Assembly (NCBI RefSeq): GCF_002564105.1
Contig: NZ_PDBX01000001.1
Span: forward strand, 5,502,619-5,566,618
DNA length: 64,000 nucleotides
Reading direction: 5' to 3'
Source of the DNA: Collimonas sp. PA-H2
Lineage (GTDB): Bacteria; Pseudomonadota; Gammaproteobacteria; Burkholderiales; Burkholderiaceae_D
Within the stretch, counting starts at the first letter, position 1. Each line of letters starts with the position of its first letter. Under the pieces are notes generated by a model. It searched no databases, was not told the DNA's origin, and worked only from the letters and a program-made list of their open reading frames with translations. The position numbers were made by a program, and so were the translations under genes. Shown here piece by piece: positions 56,661 to 64,000 of this stretch.

Positions 56661-58226
56661 ATGAACACTACCATCGCGATAGCGGCCCGCCAAGTGCGCT
56701 TCAATCTCAAGCCTTTACCTATCACCTTCCTGGCGACACTGTTCGTGGTGCTGGTATGCGTGTCGCTGCTGACGGTGGAGGCATGGCGCAGCTGGCATGA
56801 GCGCATCGTCGAATTGCAGGAAACGGAAATTGCCACGCGCAACCTGGCGCGCGCGCTGTCGGAACAGGCTGACGACACGATCAAGCAGGCCGATACCGTA
56901 CTGGTGGGCGTGGTTGAACGCCTTGAACTGGACGGCAGCAGCAGTGCATCGCTGGAGCGCCTGCATAAACTCCTGATCCAGCATATTGCCGAACTGCCGC
57001 AGCTGAACGACCTCTCGATCTACGATGAAACCGGACTCTGGCTGGTCAACGCCCGCAGCGGTCCGATCCCGGTCGTCAACAATTCCGACCGCCAGTATTT
57101 CCGCCATCATCACGACGATCTCGAGCGCGGCCCCTATATCGGGCCGCCAGTGCGCAGCCGTTCCACGGGCGCGTGGATAGTGACCGTCTCGCGCCGCGTC
57201 AACCACGCCGACGGCAGTTTTGCCGGCGTCGCCCTGGCCACCATCAACATCAGCTATTTCAAGAATTTTTACGACAGCTTCGATATCGGCCGCGCCGGTT
57301 CGATCTTCCTCAGTCTGAATGACGGCACGATGCTGGTCAGGAGTCCCATGCAGGACAACGCGATCGGCAAGAACCTGGCCAACTATCCGATCTACCGCGA
57401 CTACGCTTCCAAGAATGCGGGTGGCACCGCCATCATGCGCTCGGGCCAGGATGGCGTGGAGCGGCTGATCGCCTACCGCCATCTGGATCGCTACCCACTG
57501 TTTATCACTGTCGCCCGCTCCAAGGACGAAGTATTGGCTGACTGGCGCGCCGACACCTACCTGCATGTGCTGGGCGCAGCGCTGCTGACACTGGCGCTGG
57601 GACTGCTCGGCTGGCGCCTGATCCATCAGATCCAGCTGCGCCTGGCGGCGGAGGCGGGCTTGCTGCAAGTCCAGGAATCCTTGCGCACCCTGAACCAGCA
57701 CCTGGAACAGCTGGCGCTGCAAGACAGCTTGACCGGCCTCGCCAACCGCCGCCACTTCGACAGCACCTTGCGCGACGAATTCAGTCGCGCCGTGCGCAAC
57801 GCAACTTCGCTGGCGCTGGTGATGATCGATGTCGACTACTTCAAGCAATACAACGATATCTACGGCCATCTGGCTGGCGATGAATGCCTGCGGCAGATCA
57901 GTGAAGTAGTGAAAGCCAGCAAGAACCGGCCCGGAGACCTGGCCGCGCGTTACGGCGGCGAAGAACTGGCAGTCTTGCTGCCGGATACCAATCTGGCGGG
58001 AGCAATTGCCGTAGCAGAAAAAATCCGCCTGGCGATTTACGACTTACTGATAGACCATGCATTCGGCCCGGTCGGCATGGTCACCATCAGCGCCGGCGTC
58101 GCGGCTTTCGTGCCGCTCAGAGATGACAACATTCCTTTTGAACTGATTCAGGCGGCAGACAAGGCAATGTATGCGGCGAAGGCAGCTGGGCGCAATTGCG
58201 TACGTTCCAGCGATGATTTGCGTTGA
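56661..58226 (+). CDS. membrane-bound diguanylate cyclase with periplasmic Cache-type sensor
   Basis: A 521-residue protein making cyclic di-GMP. A first helix (about 20-45) is followed by a periplasmic dCache-like sensor (about 50-290: LPQLNDLSIYDETGLWLVNA, DRQYFRHHHDD), a second helix near 300 and a GGDEF domain (about 355-515). The active site reads RYGGEELAVLL (GGEEL, active type). RPGD five residues before it is a product-inhibition I-site (RxxD). ATG 56661 is preferred over a TTG five codons earlier because GGAG precedes it. Confidence 0.92.
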   Translation: MNTTIAIAARQVRFNLKPLPITFLATLFVVLVCVSLLTVEAWRSWHERIVELQETEIATRNLARALSEQADDTIKQADTVLVGVVERLELDGSSSASLERLHKLLIQHIAELPQLNDLSIYDETGLWLVNARSGPIPVVNNSDRQYFRHHHDDLERGPYIGPPVRSRSTGAWIVTVSRRVNHADGSFAGVALATINISYFKNFYDSFDIGRAGSIFLSLNDGTMLVRSPMQDNAIGKNLANYPIYRDYASKNAGGTAIMRSGQDGVERLIAYRHLDRYPLFITVARSKDEVLADWRADTYLHVLGAALLTLALGLLGWRLIHQIQLRLAAEAGLLQVQESLRTLNQHLEQLALQDSLTGLANRRHFDSTLRDEFSRAVRNATSLALVMIDVDYFKQYNDIYGHLAGDECLRQISEVVKASKNRPGDLAARYGGEELAVLLPDTNLAGAIAVAEKIRLAIYDLLIDHAFGPVGMVTISAGVAAFVPLRDDNIPFELIQAADKAMYAAKAAGRNCVRSSDDLR

Positions 58227-58237
58227 ATCCTGGCGCT

Positions 58238-58432
58238 TCATATGCGGCCGCGGCGCCCTCTTTCATAGATCAGAGAACCCACTGCTATCAGGCGGTACAG
58301 CTCCTGCTCAGTGAGCTTGTAAGATAGTGCCGCGATCTCGCGCGCCAGCATGCCGATCAACAAATCATTTCCCGGCACCTGCGCCTGTGGGCTGGCACAT
58401 GCGATCAAATCGACTATTTGTTCGGCTCTCAT
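58238..58432 (-). CDS. small hypothetical protein
   Basis: A 64-residue protein, helical by composition (EIAALSYKLTEQELYRLIAV), with a basic C-terminus. GAGGTGG lies 7 bp before the ATG, which supports expression. It is convergent with the diguanylate cyclase. I do not recognise a family. Confidence 0.6.
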   Translation of the reverse strand: MRAEQIVDLIACASPQAQVPGNDLLIGMLAREIAALSYKLTEQELYRLIAVGSLIYERGRRGRI

Positions 58433-58674
58433 GATCCCACCTCGGTAGTATTAATTACTGAACTTTAGCGTTTGCCTGAGCGGCTCTGTTCGCCGATGCC
58501 GGCGTACCAGATTCAAGATATGGCGCCGGTTGTTTGCGCGTTGCCGGGGAAACTGGCCATTGAATCGATGGTTCAAGCAGGAGCCAGGGGTTGCAACAGA
58601 CTTTGCTCTACTTTCAATGCGGGGGCGTCGCCGCATTTCATCGCTGTTTCCGATCAGGTGCCGAGGCAAGGAAG

Positions 58675-58691
58675 GCTGGCCAATGGCCAGC
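58675..58691 (-). terminator. possible terminator hairpin after the glycine-repeat lipoprotein gene
   Basis: GCTGGCC and GGCCAGC pair around AAT about 25 bp after the stop codon on the minus strand. The following T-content is low, so this is a weak call. Confidence 0.35.
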
Positions 58692-58716
58692 GCCTCCCTG
58701 GATTAGCGCGGCAAGA

Positions 58717-60654
58717 TTATTTCTTGCCGCCTCCCAACAAGCCGCTCAGCAAACCGGTCGCTGGCGCCTGGTTATCCGTGCCGCCCGTTGCGCCTTTACC
58801 GCCGGTCAAGCCCGTCACCAGATTGACCACGGGGGCCAGGATGCCGCCAGCCGCACCGCCGCTTGTACCACCAGCTGCACCGGTCAAGCCACCGACCAGG
58901 CCGGTAACCGGAGCCAGGATGTTGCCTGCACCGCCGCCGGCGCCGCCAGTTGCGCCAGCCACCAAGCCGGTAACTGGGGCAAGGATGCTGCCTGCGCCGC
59001 CACCAGCACCACCGGTTTTACCGGTCAGGCTACCCACCAGGCCGGTAACCGGAGCCAGGATGTTGCCTGCGCCGCCGCTTGTACCACCAGCTGCGCCAGT
59101 CAAGCCACCCACCAGACCAGTAACCGGAGCCAGGATGTTGCCTGCGCCACCACCAGCACCACCGGTTTTACCGGTCAGGCTACCCACCAGACCAGTAACC
59201 GGAGCCAGGATGTTGCCTGCACCGCCGCCGGCGCCACCCGTTGCTCCACCCAGACCACCAAGCAAGCCGGTAACCGGAGCGAGGATGCCGCCTGCACCGC
59301 CGCCGGCGCCACCCGTTGCACCACCCAGACCACCAAGCAGGCCAGTGATCGGCGCCAATGGGTTGCCGCCAGCCGCACCGCCCAGTCCCCCTATCACCCC
59401 TGCCGCTACATTATCCAAAGGCTGCAATAAACCGCCGGTCTTGTTGCCCAGCAGAGGCTGGCCGGTGCCGACCAGAGCATTGGTACCAAGACCCGCCACG
59501 GTGCCGCCGAGATCGCTGACTACGCCGCCCAGGCTGCTGACGCCGGGAACTTTTGCGCCGGTCAGAGTATGGCCGATACCATTGACGGTTCCGCCCAGCG
59601 CCACCAGCAGGCCGTTCACAGGCTGGTTCAGGCCGGTTGCGTTACCGACTGTCTGGGTCAAGGTTGTCACGGTACTGGTCAATGGAACGATTGTCTGGCT
59701 GACGGTTTGCGTAATCTGCTGTACCGGCCCGGTGGTCAGCAGCGTAGTCACCGGCGCTCCCAGCCCTGAAACGGTCGCTCCCACCTGAGTCACCAGGTTG
59801 CCCACCGGCGTAGTCACGGCAGCCAGCGGCGCCAACGGTCCGGTTCCCAGCCCGGCAACCACTTGCCCGACGCCTTGCACCGTATTGCCCACTTGGGTCA
59901 CGACGCCGCCAGCGCTGCCGACGGTGGTGCCAAGCGCATTAGGATTGCTGCCGATCTGGCCCAGGCCATTGGTGAGGCCGGTGCCCAGCGTGCTGACAAT
60001 GCCGCTGCCGTTGTCGACTACGGTTGTCAGGCCGCCCTTGGATTGGGAAGAAAGCAATGGCACGTTGTTGATGACGGTATTGCCTATCGTACCCAGTGCT
60101 GCGCCAGTGCCGGACACCGTGGTGCCGACATTGGAAAGGAAATTGCTCGAAGCGCCGCCGCCTGTACCACCACCACCTGTACCACCACCACCACCACCAC
60201 CTGTACCACCACCACCACCACCTGTACCGCCACCACCACCGCCTGTACCGCCACCGCCGCCGCCTGTACCGCCACCGCCGCCGCCCGTACCGCCACCACC
60301 GCCGCCCGTACCGCCACCACCGCCGCCCGTACCACCACCACCGCCGCCCGTACCACCACCACCGTCGCCTGTGCCACCACCACCGCCCGTACCGCCACCG
60401 CCGCCACCTGTACCGCCACCATCGCCGCCACCTGTGCCACTACCGCCAGTGCCGCTGCCGCCACCGTCAGTACCGCTTCCCCCGCCTGCACCGCCTCCCG
60501 CGCCTGCGCCAGTACCGGTAGCGCCGGTTCCCTGAGTAGCTCCTGCCCCTGAGCCGAATGTTTTCCCGAGGTCGCCGCCACTTGAGCAGCCGGCCAACAA
60601 ACTGGTTAACAACAATGAAGCTGCAACCAGGCTCGTTTTTTGCGATGTGTTCAT
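58717..60654 (-). CDS. collagen-like glycine-repeat lipoprotein
   Basis: A 645-residue lipoprotein. The signal peptide ends in LAGC (lipobox) near residue 23. Next comes a glycine tract of TGGGGGG-type heptads (about residues 60-175), then a beta-rich low-complexity region with TVGNxx and GLGTG-type segments, and finally about eight tandem units of roughly 25 residues, each built on ILAPVTGL followed by GG/TG-rich spacers. ATG 60654 has AGGGG about 10 bp upstream. It is probably a cell-surface or matrix protein. Repeat number may vary between strains. Confidence 0.8.
   Translation of the reverse strand: MNTSQKTSLVAASLLLTSLLAGCSSGGDLGKTFGSGAGATQGTGATGTGAGAGGGAGGGSGTDGGGSGTGGSGTGGGDGGGTGGGGGGTGGGGGTGDGGGGTGGGGGGTGGGGGGTGGGGGGTGGGGGGTGGGGGGTGGGGGGTGGGGGGTGGGGGGGTGGGGTGGGASSNFLSNVGTTVSGTGAALGTIGNTVINNVPLLSSQSKGGLTTVVDNGSGIVSTLGTGLTNGLGQIGSNPNALGTTVGSAGGVVTQVGNTVQGVGQVVAGLGTGPLAPLAAVTTPVGNLVTQVGATVSGLGAPVTTLLTTGPVQQITQTVSQTIVPLTSTVTTLTQTVGNATGLNQPVNGLLVALGGTVNGIGHTLTGAKVPGVSSLGGVVSDLGGTVAGLGTNALVGTGQPLLGNKTGGLLQPLDNVAAGVIGGLGGAAGGNPLAPITGLLGGLGGATGGAGGGAGGILAPVTGLLGGLGGATGGAGGGAGNILAPVTGLVGSLTGKTGGAGGGAGNILAPVTGLVGGLTGAAGGTSGGAGNILAPVTGLVGSLTGKTGGAGGGAGSILAPVTGLVAGATGGAGGGAGNILAPVTGLVGGLTGAAGGTSGGAAGGILAPVVNLVTGLTGGKGATGGTDNQAPATGLLSGLLGGGKK
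58830..59380. repeat. tandem ~75-bp repeats coding for ILAPVTGL units
   Basis: On the plus strand the unit contains GTAACCGGAGCCAGGATGTT at near-regular spacing, about eight copies. It lies in frame in the lipoprotein gene, and several copies are nearly identical, which suggests recent duplication or conversion. Confidence 0.8.
60155..60470. repeat. 21-bp microsatellite coding for TGGGGGG heptads
   Basis: On the plus strand, CCTGTACCACCACCACCAC-type units repeat about 12-14 times with small variations. It keeps the lipoprotein frame, as a 21-bp unit should. Confidence 0.8.
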
Positions 60655-61149
60655 GATGTATTTCCCCTTTGTGAAAGTTCGAACCACATGTCCCTGCTTG
60701 TATATTTCGCAAAGAGCATGCCAGCAGGACAAAGGGGCGAATACGATTAACATTCCCACCAAAAAATCAGCATAAATACTTTAAAATCAATCACATAGAT
60801 TTTCTTTACTCAAATCTGAAAAATCTGAAAATAGTCGATAGAGCAAGGTTTGATACGTTACATGTAACGTAACGCCGTGCTTGACTCGGGTACAATTAAT
60901 TATCTTTACGGCATTTAAATAACGGATTTTCCAAGCGTCTGGATCCGGCCTTTCAGCTATTGCCCGGCACACCCCGGCTACCAGCCTCATTTACCCGGCA
61001 TGCAGAATTGCGCTATCCTCAGCCGCTGGAAAAAACGGCAACAGCTTGCCGGACACGCAACTAGTTTCGTCGAACGAGGTCAGAGGATCGCGTCAGCCTG
61101 ACGGCGCCAGAGTCTATTAATCCAGGTCAGATTTATCAGAGGAATAACA
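60655..61149. other. divergent intergenic region between the lipoprotein and the second NlpD-like gene
   Basis: 495 bp without a credible gene. AT-rich from 60740 to 60930. It contains an 18-bp perfect palindrome (60854-60871) and should hold both promoters. Confidence 0.55.
60854..60871. promoter_or_regulatory. 18-bp perfect palindrome, candidate operator
   Basis: TACGTTACATGTAACGTA is exactly self-complementary. It lies about 200 bp upstream of the glycine-repeat lipoprotein and 280 bp upstream of the NlpD-like gene. The size and symmetry fit a dimeric repressor site. Confidence 0.55.
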
Positions 61150-61920
61150 TTGTCGGTCCAGAATACAGAGGCATCCAGCTCGCAACATCCAGGCACAAGT
61201 TCCAGTCTTCGGCGCGCGCTTGCACGGATTATTTCCCCTGCGCTACCGCTGGCATTCCTGCTCGCGCTAGGCGCCTGCAGCACGCCATCCGGCCCGGCCC
61301 AGCCTAGCGGCCCCGGCTATTACACGGTACAAAAGGGCGACACGCTATCCAGCATTGCGCGCAAATTCAAGCGCAGCAACAGCGAAATCATCGCCTGGAA
61401 CAAGCTTTCTGACCCAAATGACATCAAGGTTGACCAGGCCCTACGCATAGCGCCGGATGGCGCTCGCGCCAGCGGCAATCCTGTGGCAAGCCGCACTGCC
61501 CGCCCGCGCAACGATGACAGCGATGATGCGGCGGCGGCGGCCGGCGAACCAAAAGACGCGCTTGACTGGACTTGGCCGGCTGCCGGCCAATCGAGCCGCG
61601 GCGCCGGCCAGGGAAGGAAAGGCATAGATATCGCCGGCCAGCTGGGGCAGCCGGTAATGGCTGCCGCTGCAGGCAAGGTGACCTATGCCGGCAGCGGCAT
61701 ACGCGGCTATGGCAACCTGGTGATCATCAAGCACAGCAGCTACATGCTGTCGGTTTACGCCCATAACAAAACCATCATGGTCAAGGAAGGGCAGATGGTC
61801 AGCAAGGGCCAGACAATCGCCGAAATGGGGAAATCCGACAGCAATACGGTCAAGCTGTACTTCGAAATCCGCCGCCAGGGAAAAGCGGTGGATCCAACGC
61901 GCTATTTGCCTAGTCGCTGA
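61150..61920 (+). CDS. second NlpD-like lipoprotein: LysM plus degenerate M23 domain
   Basis: A 256-residue paralogue of the protein at 2355-3329. The start is TTG 61150 with AGAGGA 7 bp upstream, and no ATG exists before the signal peptide. The lipobox is LGAC. The LysM domain (YYTVQKGDTLSSIARKFKRS) is intact. The M23-like domain keeps KGIDIAG and YAHNKTI, but the HxH motif reads VKLYFEIR, so both histidines are gone. It cannot be a normal zinc peptidase and probably activates an amidase, as EnvC/NlpD proteins do. Confidence 0.88.
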   Translation: MSVQNTEASSSQHPGTSSSLRRALARIISPALPLAFLLALGACSTPSGPAQPSGPGYYTVQKGDTLSSIARKFKRSNSEIIAWNKLSDPNDIKVDQALRIAPDGARASGNPVASRTARPRNDDSDDAAAAAGEPKDALDWTWPAAGQSSRGAGQGRKGIDIAGQLGQPVMAAAAGKVTYAGSGIRGYGNLVIIKHSSYMLSVYAHNKTIMVKEGQMVSKGQTIAEMGKSDSNTVKLYFEIRRQGKAVDPTRYLPSR

Positions 61921-61996
61921 AAGCCGGATTCATGCCGCGAAAAAAAAGGGGCGCACCACGCGCTAATGCTGTTCAGTTAGGGCAGAACGACATGGC

Positions 61997-62110
61997 GTAG
62001 GGTGGGCACTCCATGCCCACGCAGTGCCGTGGAGATTTACGTCTCTGGGCACTCGCACCCGGGCTGCGCGCCCCCGTCCTATCCGCGTGGGCACGGAGTG
62101 CCCACCCTAC
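61997..62110. repeat. MITE-like palindromic element, copy 1 (114 bp)
   Basis: Terminal inverted repeats of 26 bp: the left begins GTAGGGTGGGCACTCC and the right ends GGAGTGCCCACCCTAC. It has no coding capacity. The inner part is only loosely self-complementary. A second copy lies 154 bp to the right in the same orientation. Confidence 0.85.
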
Positions 62111-62264
62111 CGGTGCTTTGTCGCGAGCTCAGGAAGCCCGCAGCGCTTATCGCGCCGAATGCGAACAGCAGCGCCATCAGTTCGACCACACAAGCAGGGG
62201 CACAGCAACCGGCCGGATACAAAATCGCTACACAATTAATCATTCCTTACTGAAAATCGCTGCC

Positions 62265-62376
62265 GTAGGGTGGGCACTCCGTGCCCACGCAGTATTATGG
62301 ATATTCGTGTCCCTGACATTCGTGCCCCGGCTACGCGCCCCGGCCCGTTCGCGTGGGCAAGGAGTGCCCACCTTAC
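62265..62376. repeat. MITE-like palindromic element, copy 2 (112 bp)
   Basis: Same 26-bp inverted ends as copy 1 (left GTAGGGTGGGCACTCC, right GGAGTGCCCACCTTAC with one change). The inner parts of the two copies are related but diverged (CGCAGT..., CGTGTCC..., GGCTACGCGCCCC). Confidence 0.85.
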
Positions 62377-62384
62377 GAGTTCCG

Positions 62385-62421
62385 CAAATAAAAATGCCGT
62401 TCAGTCTTAACTGAACGGCAT
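62385..62421 (-). terminator. rho-independent terminator after the DUF3443 gene
   Basis: Arms ATGCCGTTCAGT (62394-62405) and ACTGAACGGCAT (62410-62421) pair perfectly around CTTA. On the minus strand the stem is followed by TTTTTATTT. It lies about 45 bp after the stop at 62466. Confidence 0.88.
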
Positions 62422-62465
62422 TACGCGCCACGCGCCCCTTTGCATCAACATCAATTTTTCGCTAT

Positions 62466-63686
62466 TCAATAGGCAACAAAGGGGCCGACAGTGCCTGCTA
62501 CGGTAACGCCTTCCAGCGCCGTATATACAGATTTGCCAAAGTAGAACGGCAATCCCCAATCGAAGTAAGAAGCGAAAGCCGGCCCGCCAGCCAGGTTGTT
62601 GAAGGCCGTATTGTTCTGATTCGACTGGAACAGCGAATTGGCGTTTGCCACATTGAAGTTGATAATGCTGCTCAGTCCGTTGAGGCCGGTATTCGTCGCG
62701 CTTCGGTTCAGCGTCGACAAGGGGCAATAAAAGCCGGTGTTGTTGCTGCAAGACGGGATGGTCGAATCCGCAAAGAACAAGCCGTTCGAGCCGCTGTCAA
62801 AGAAGCCTTGCATCACCTGCCCCTGGTACAGCACGCTCAGGTTGCCTGAGCCGTTGAGTGTATAGATGCGGGCGCTGCCAAGTCCATTGTTTGACTGCGT
62901 ACCAATGCCGAAAACCAGCGAGCCGCTGACGCCTGACGCGCCGCTGTCGCTGATGCTCGGCAACTGGACGATCGTGCCGTTATTATCCTGAGCGAAAGAG
63001 GCCACCGGATTCCCCACTTGCTTGGCCAGCGGCAGCGTGGTCGCGGTGCAATTCACGCCCCCTGGACAGGAGTAGTACCAGCCTTCAAGCGCTTGGCCGG
63101 CGCAGGCGCTGCCGCAATCCTGGATAAATGTACTGAGGCCGATCACGCCGTTGGCATGGAAGGCAGCCACGGTATTTTCCGCCACCAGGCTGCCAGAACA
63201 GCCGTTGGGCACCGAGGTGAAGGCGCTGTCGCCGATGACGTGCACTGAAATGTTGCTGGCGACTTCACCGGCCATGCGCAGGTCGGCCTGCCGCACTGAA
63301 CCCCAGCTGTAACCGTCCGCAAAGCGAGCACATTCGGCCAGCGGATTACCGCTGGGGGCCGCCAGCGAAGGCAATGTGATACTGGGGGACAAGACCGACG
63401 AGATGATGCGCAAGCCGCTGGAACCGGTATCGACCAGGATATGGTCGATGGTCTGGCATTGCGCGGTGCTGCCAGGCGCACAGAGGGTGATCGAGACAAA
63501 CGGTGAATTGACGGCGTTGACCGACTGTCCGGAGACCGTCGGACCGCTGTCGATCACGATGGCCTGGACATTCTGGACCGGCTGCGGCGTCGGCGTGGGA
63601 GTGCTGTTGCCGGAACCGCCGCCACCGCCACAGGCCAGCAAGAGCGCGCTGCTAAGCAGGCAAAGCAGATAAGTCATAGGACGCAT
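62466..63686 (-). CDS. DUF3443 lipoprotein with aspartic-protease-like motifs
   Basis: A 406-residue lipoprotein. The signal peptide ends in the lipobox LLAC followed by a glycine run. Two aspartic-protease-like triads are visible: LVDTGSSGLRI (near residue 87) and FFDSGSNGLFF (near residue 295), as in pepsin-like or retropepsin-like folds. The family is DUF3443 and no substrate is established. ATG 63686 is preferred because GGAG lies 6 bp upstream. The DUF2844 gene ends 12 bp before it, and these two families usually occur as a pair. Confidence 0.85.
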   Translation of the reverse strand: MRPMTYLLCLLSSALLLACGGGGGSGNSTPTPTPQPVQNVQAIVIDSGPTVSGQSVNAVNSPFVSITLCAPGSTAQCQTIDHILVDTGSSGLRIISSVLSPSITLPSLAAPSGNPLAECARFADGYSWGSVRQADLRMAGEVASNISVHVIGDSAFTSVPNGCSGSLVAENTVAAFHANGVIGLSTFIQDCGSACAGQALEGWYYSCPGGVNCTATTLPLAKQVGNPVASFAQDNNGTIVQLPSISDSGASGVSGSLVFGIGTQSNNGLGSARIYTLNGSGNLSVLYQGQVMQGFFDSGSNGLFFADSTIPSCSNNTGFYCPLSTLNRSATNTGLNGLSSIINFNVANANSLFQSNQNNTAFNNLAGGPAFASYFDWGLPFYFGKSVYTALEGVTVAGTVGPFVAY

Positions 63687-63698
63687 GGTCATCTCCGG

Positions 63699-64000
63699 TC
63701 AGCGAATGTCACTAGGGGTCACGCCTTGCGGCAGCAAAGATGGCACATAAGCGCTACCGGCAAAAGAACGCATATGACCGCCTGAATGCAATACCAGCTG
63801 ATCCGACTGGATGGTAACCGCGCGGCGCACGGCATGAGGTGCACTGGCAGCGCTGACATACTGGTCGGCATAGGTGCCCAGCAATTCCTGCAGGTTCGGC
63901 ATGTCCGGTCCCTGCCAGCTGACCGCAAACACGATATTGGCCGGCGAGATGTATTCCCGCACCGTGGTGCCAGACGGCTGCACCGTCTCGCTGACGGTAT
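63699..64000 (-). CDS. DUF2844 protein, 5' end cut by window edge
   Basis: The frame is open at the right edge (TVSETVQPSGTTVREYISPA) and ends at 63699. The visible 100 residues match DUF2844: NIVFAVSWQGPDMPNLQELL, then GTYADQYV, and GHMRSFAGSAYVPSLLPQGV. The missing N-terminus should contain a signal peptide. Function is unknown. It lies directly upstream of the DUF3443 gene. Confidence 0.85.
   Translation of the reverse strand, partial: TVSETVQPSGTTVREYISPANIVFAVSWQGPDMPNLQELLGTYADQYVSAASAPHAVRRAVTIQSDQLVLHSGGHMRSFAGSAYVPSLLPQGVTPSDIR

Larger units (their letters stand above)
61921..62465. other. repeat-rich intergenic region
   Basis: 545 bp without a supported gene. It contains two copies of a palindromic MITE-like element, a 154-bp spacer with no recognised content, and the terminator of the convergent DUF3443 gene. 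Confidence 0.6.

Noticed and set aside
58830..59380. Regularly spaced direct repeats resembling a CRISPR array
   Set aside because: The repeats stay in one reading frame, the spacers are also repetitive, and no cas gene is nearby. They are coding tandem repeats.
58472..59788. Proline-rich 438-codon plus-strand frame with PVTGARMLP repeats
   Set aside because: It is the complement of the glycine-repeat lipoprotein. The minus frame has a signal peptide, lipobox and ribosome binding site, and the plus frame has none.
59798..60535. Plus-strand frame coding for poly-proline (VPPPPPP)
   Set aside because: Reverse complement of the glycine microsatellite in the lipoprotein gene. No start signals.
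62013..62414. Open frame spanning the two palindromic repeats
   Set aside because: Most of it lies in repeat DNA and it has no ribosome binding site. It is an accident of GC-rich repeats.

Overview
The window reads as chromosomal DNA of a GC-rich betaproteobacterium, most likely Burkholderiales and probably Oxalobacteraceae (relatives of Collimonas, Herbaspirillum or Janthinobacterium). This is inferred from gene order: rpoS-nlpD-pcm-surE on the left, and leuC-entericidin-leuD-leuB-asd-fimV-truA-trpF-trpB-trpA-accD-folC-SPOR-cvpA-purF on the right. No rRNA, tRNA or CRISPR was seen.

Layout. 1-5046: rlmD (cut by the left edge), then the stationary-phase and envelope block rpoS, nlpD, pcm, surE, all on the minus strand. 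5298-5822: a phasin-like gene. 5900-12626: an accessory island, AT-rich in its left two thirds, holding an orphan type VI secretion vgrG, a large peptidoglycan-attacking effector (M23-like plus GH19-like) and several exported or membrane proteins that are candidate immunity factors. Three of its genes each carry an apparent single-base frameshift, and one candidate immunity gene has a decayed duplicate.

12849-30590: a gapless 19-gene minus-strand operon for an aryl polyene pigment. It has two acyl carrier proteins, two ketosynthases, a chain-length-factor-like protein, a ketoreductase, dehydratases, an aryl-CoA/ACP ligase fused to a dehydratase, an aromatic amino acid ammonia-lyase, a thioesterase, two acyltransferases, a glycosyltransferase, a halogenase-like flavoprotein, a LolA-like carrier, an MMPL exporter, a DUF3261 lipoprotein and a phosphopantetheinyl transferase. 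The likely flow is tyrosine or histidine deamination, aryl activation, type II polyketide extension to a polyene, attachment to a lipid or sugar, and export to the outer membrane. A 158-bp imperfect palindrome fills the only sizeable intergenic gap of the operon.

31016-52623: small regulators and housekeeping genes (DUF1289, TetR, LOG family, trans-sulfuration enzyme, purine, folate, fatty acid, tryptophan, leucine and lysine/threonine pathway genes, fimV, an EamA transporter). 53392-64000: a variable right arm with two glycine-rich exported proteins, an orphan IS3-type OrfA, a GlxA-like AraC regulator followed by a diguanylate cyclase, a glycine-repeat lipoprotein, a second degenerate NlpD-like protein, two copies of a palindromic MITE-like repeat, and a DUF2844-DUF3443 pair cut by the right edge.

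Several unrelated palindromic intergenic elements (28305-28462, 34100-34160, 49229-49309, 61997-62110, 62265-62376) suggest a genome rich in small non-autonomous repeats.
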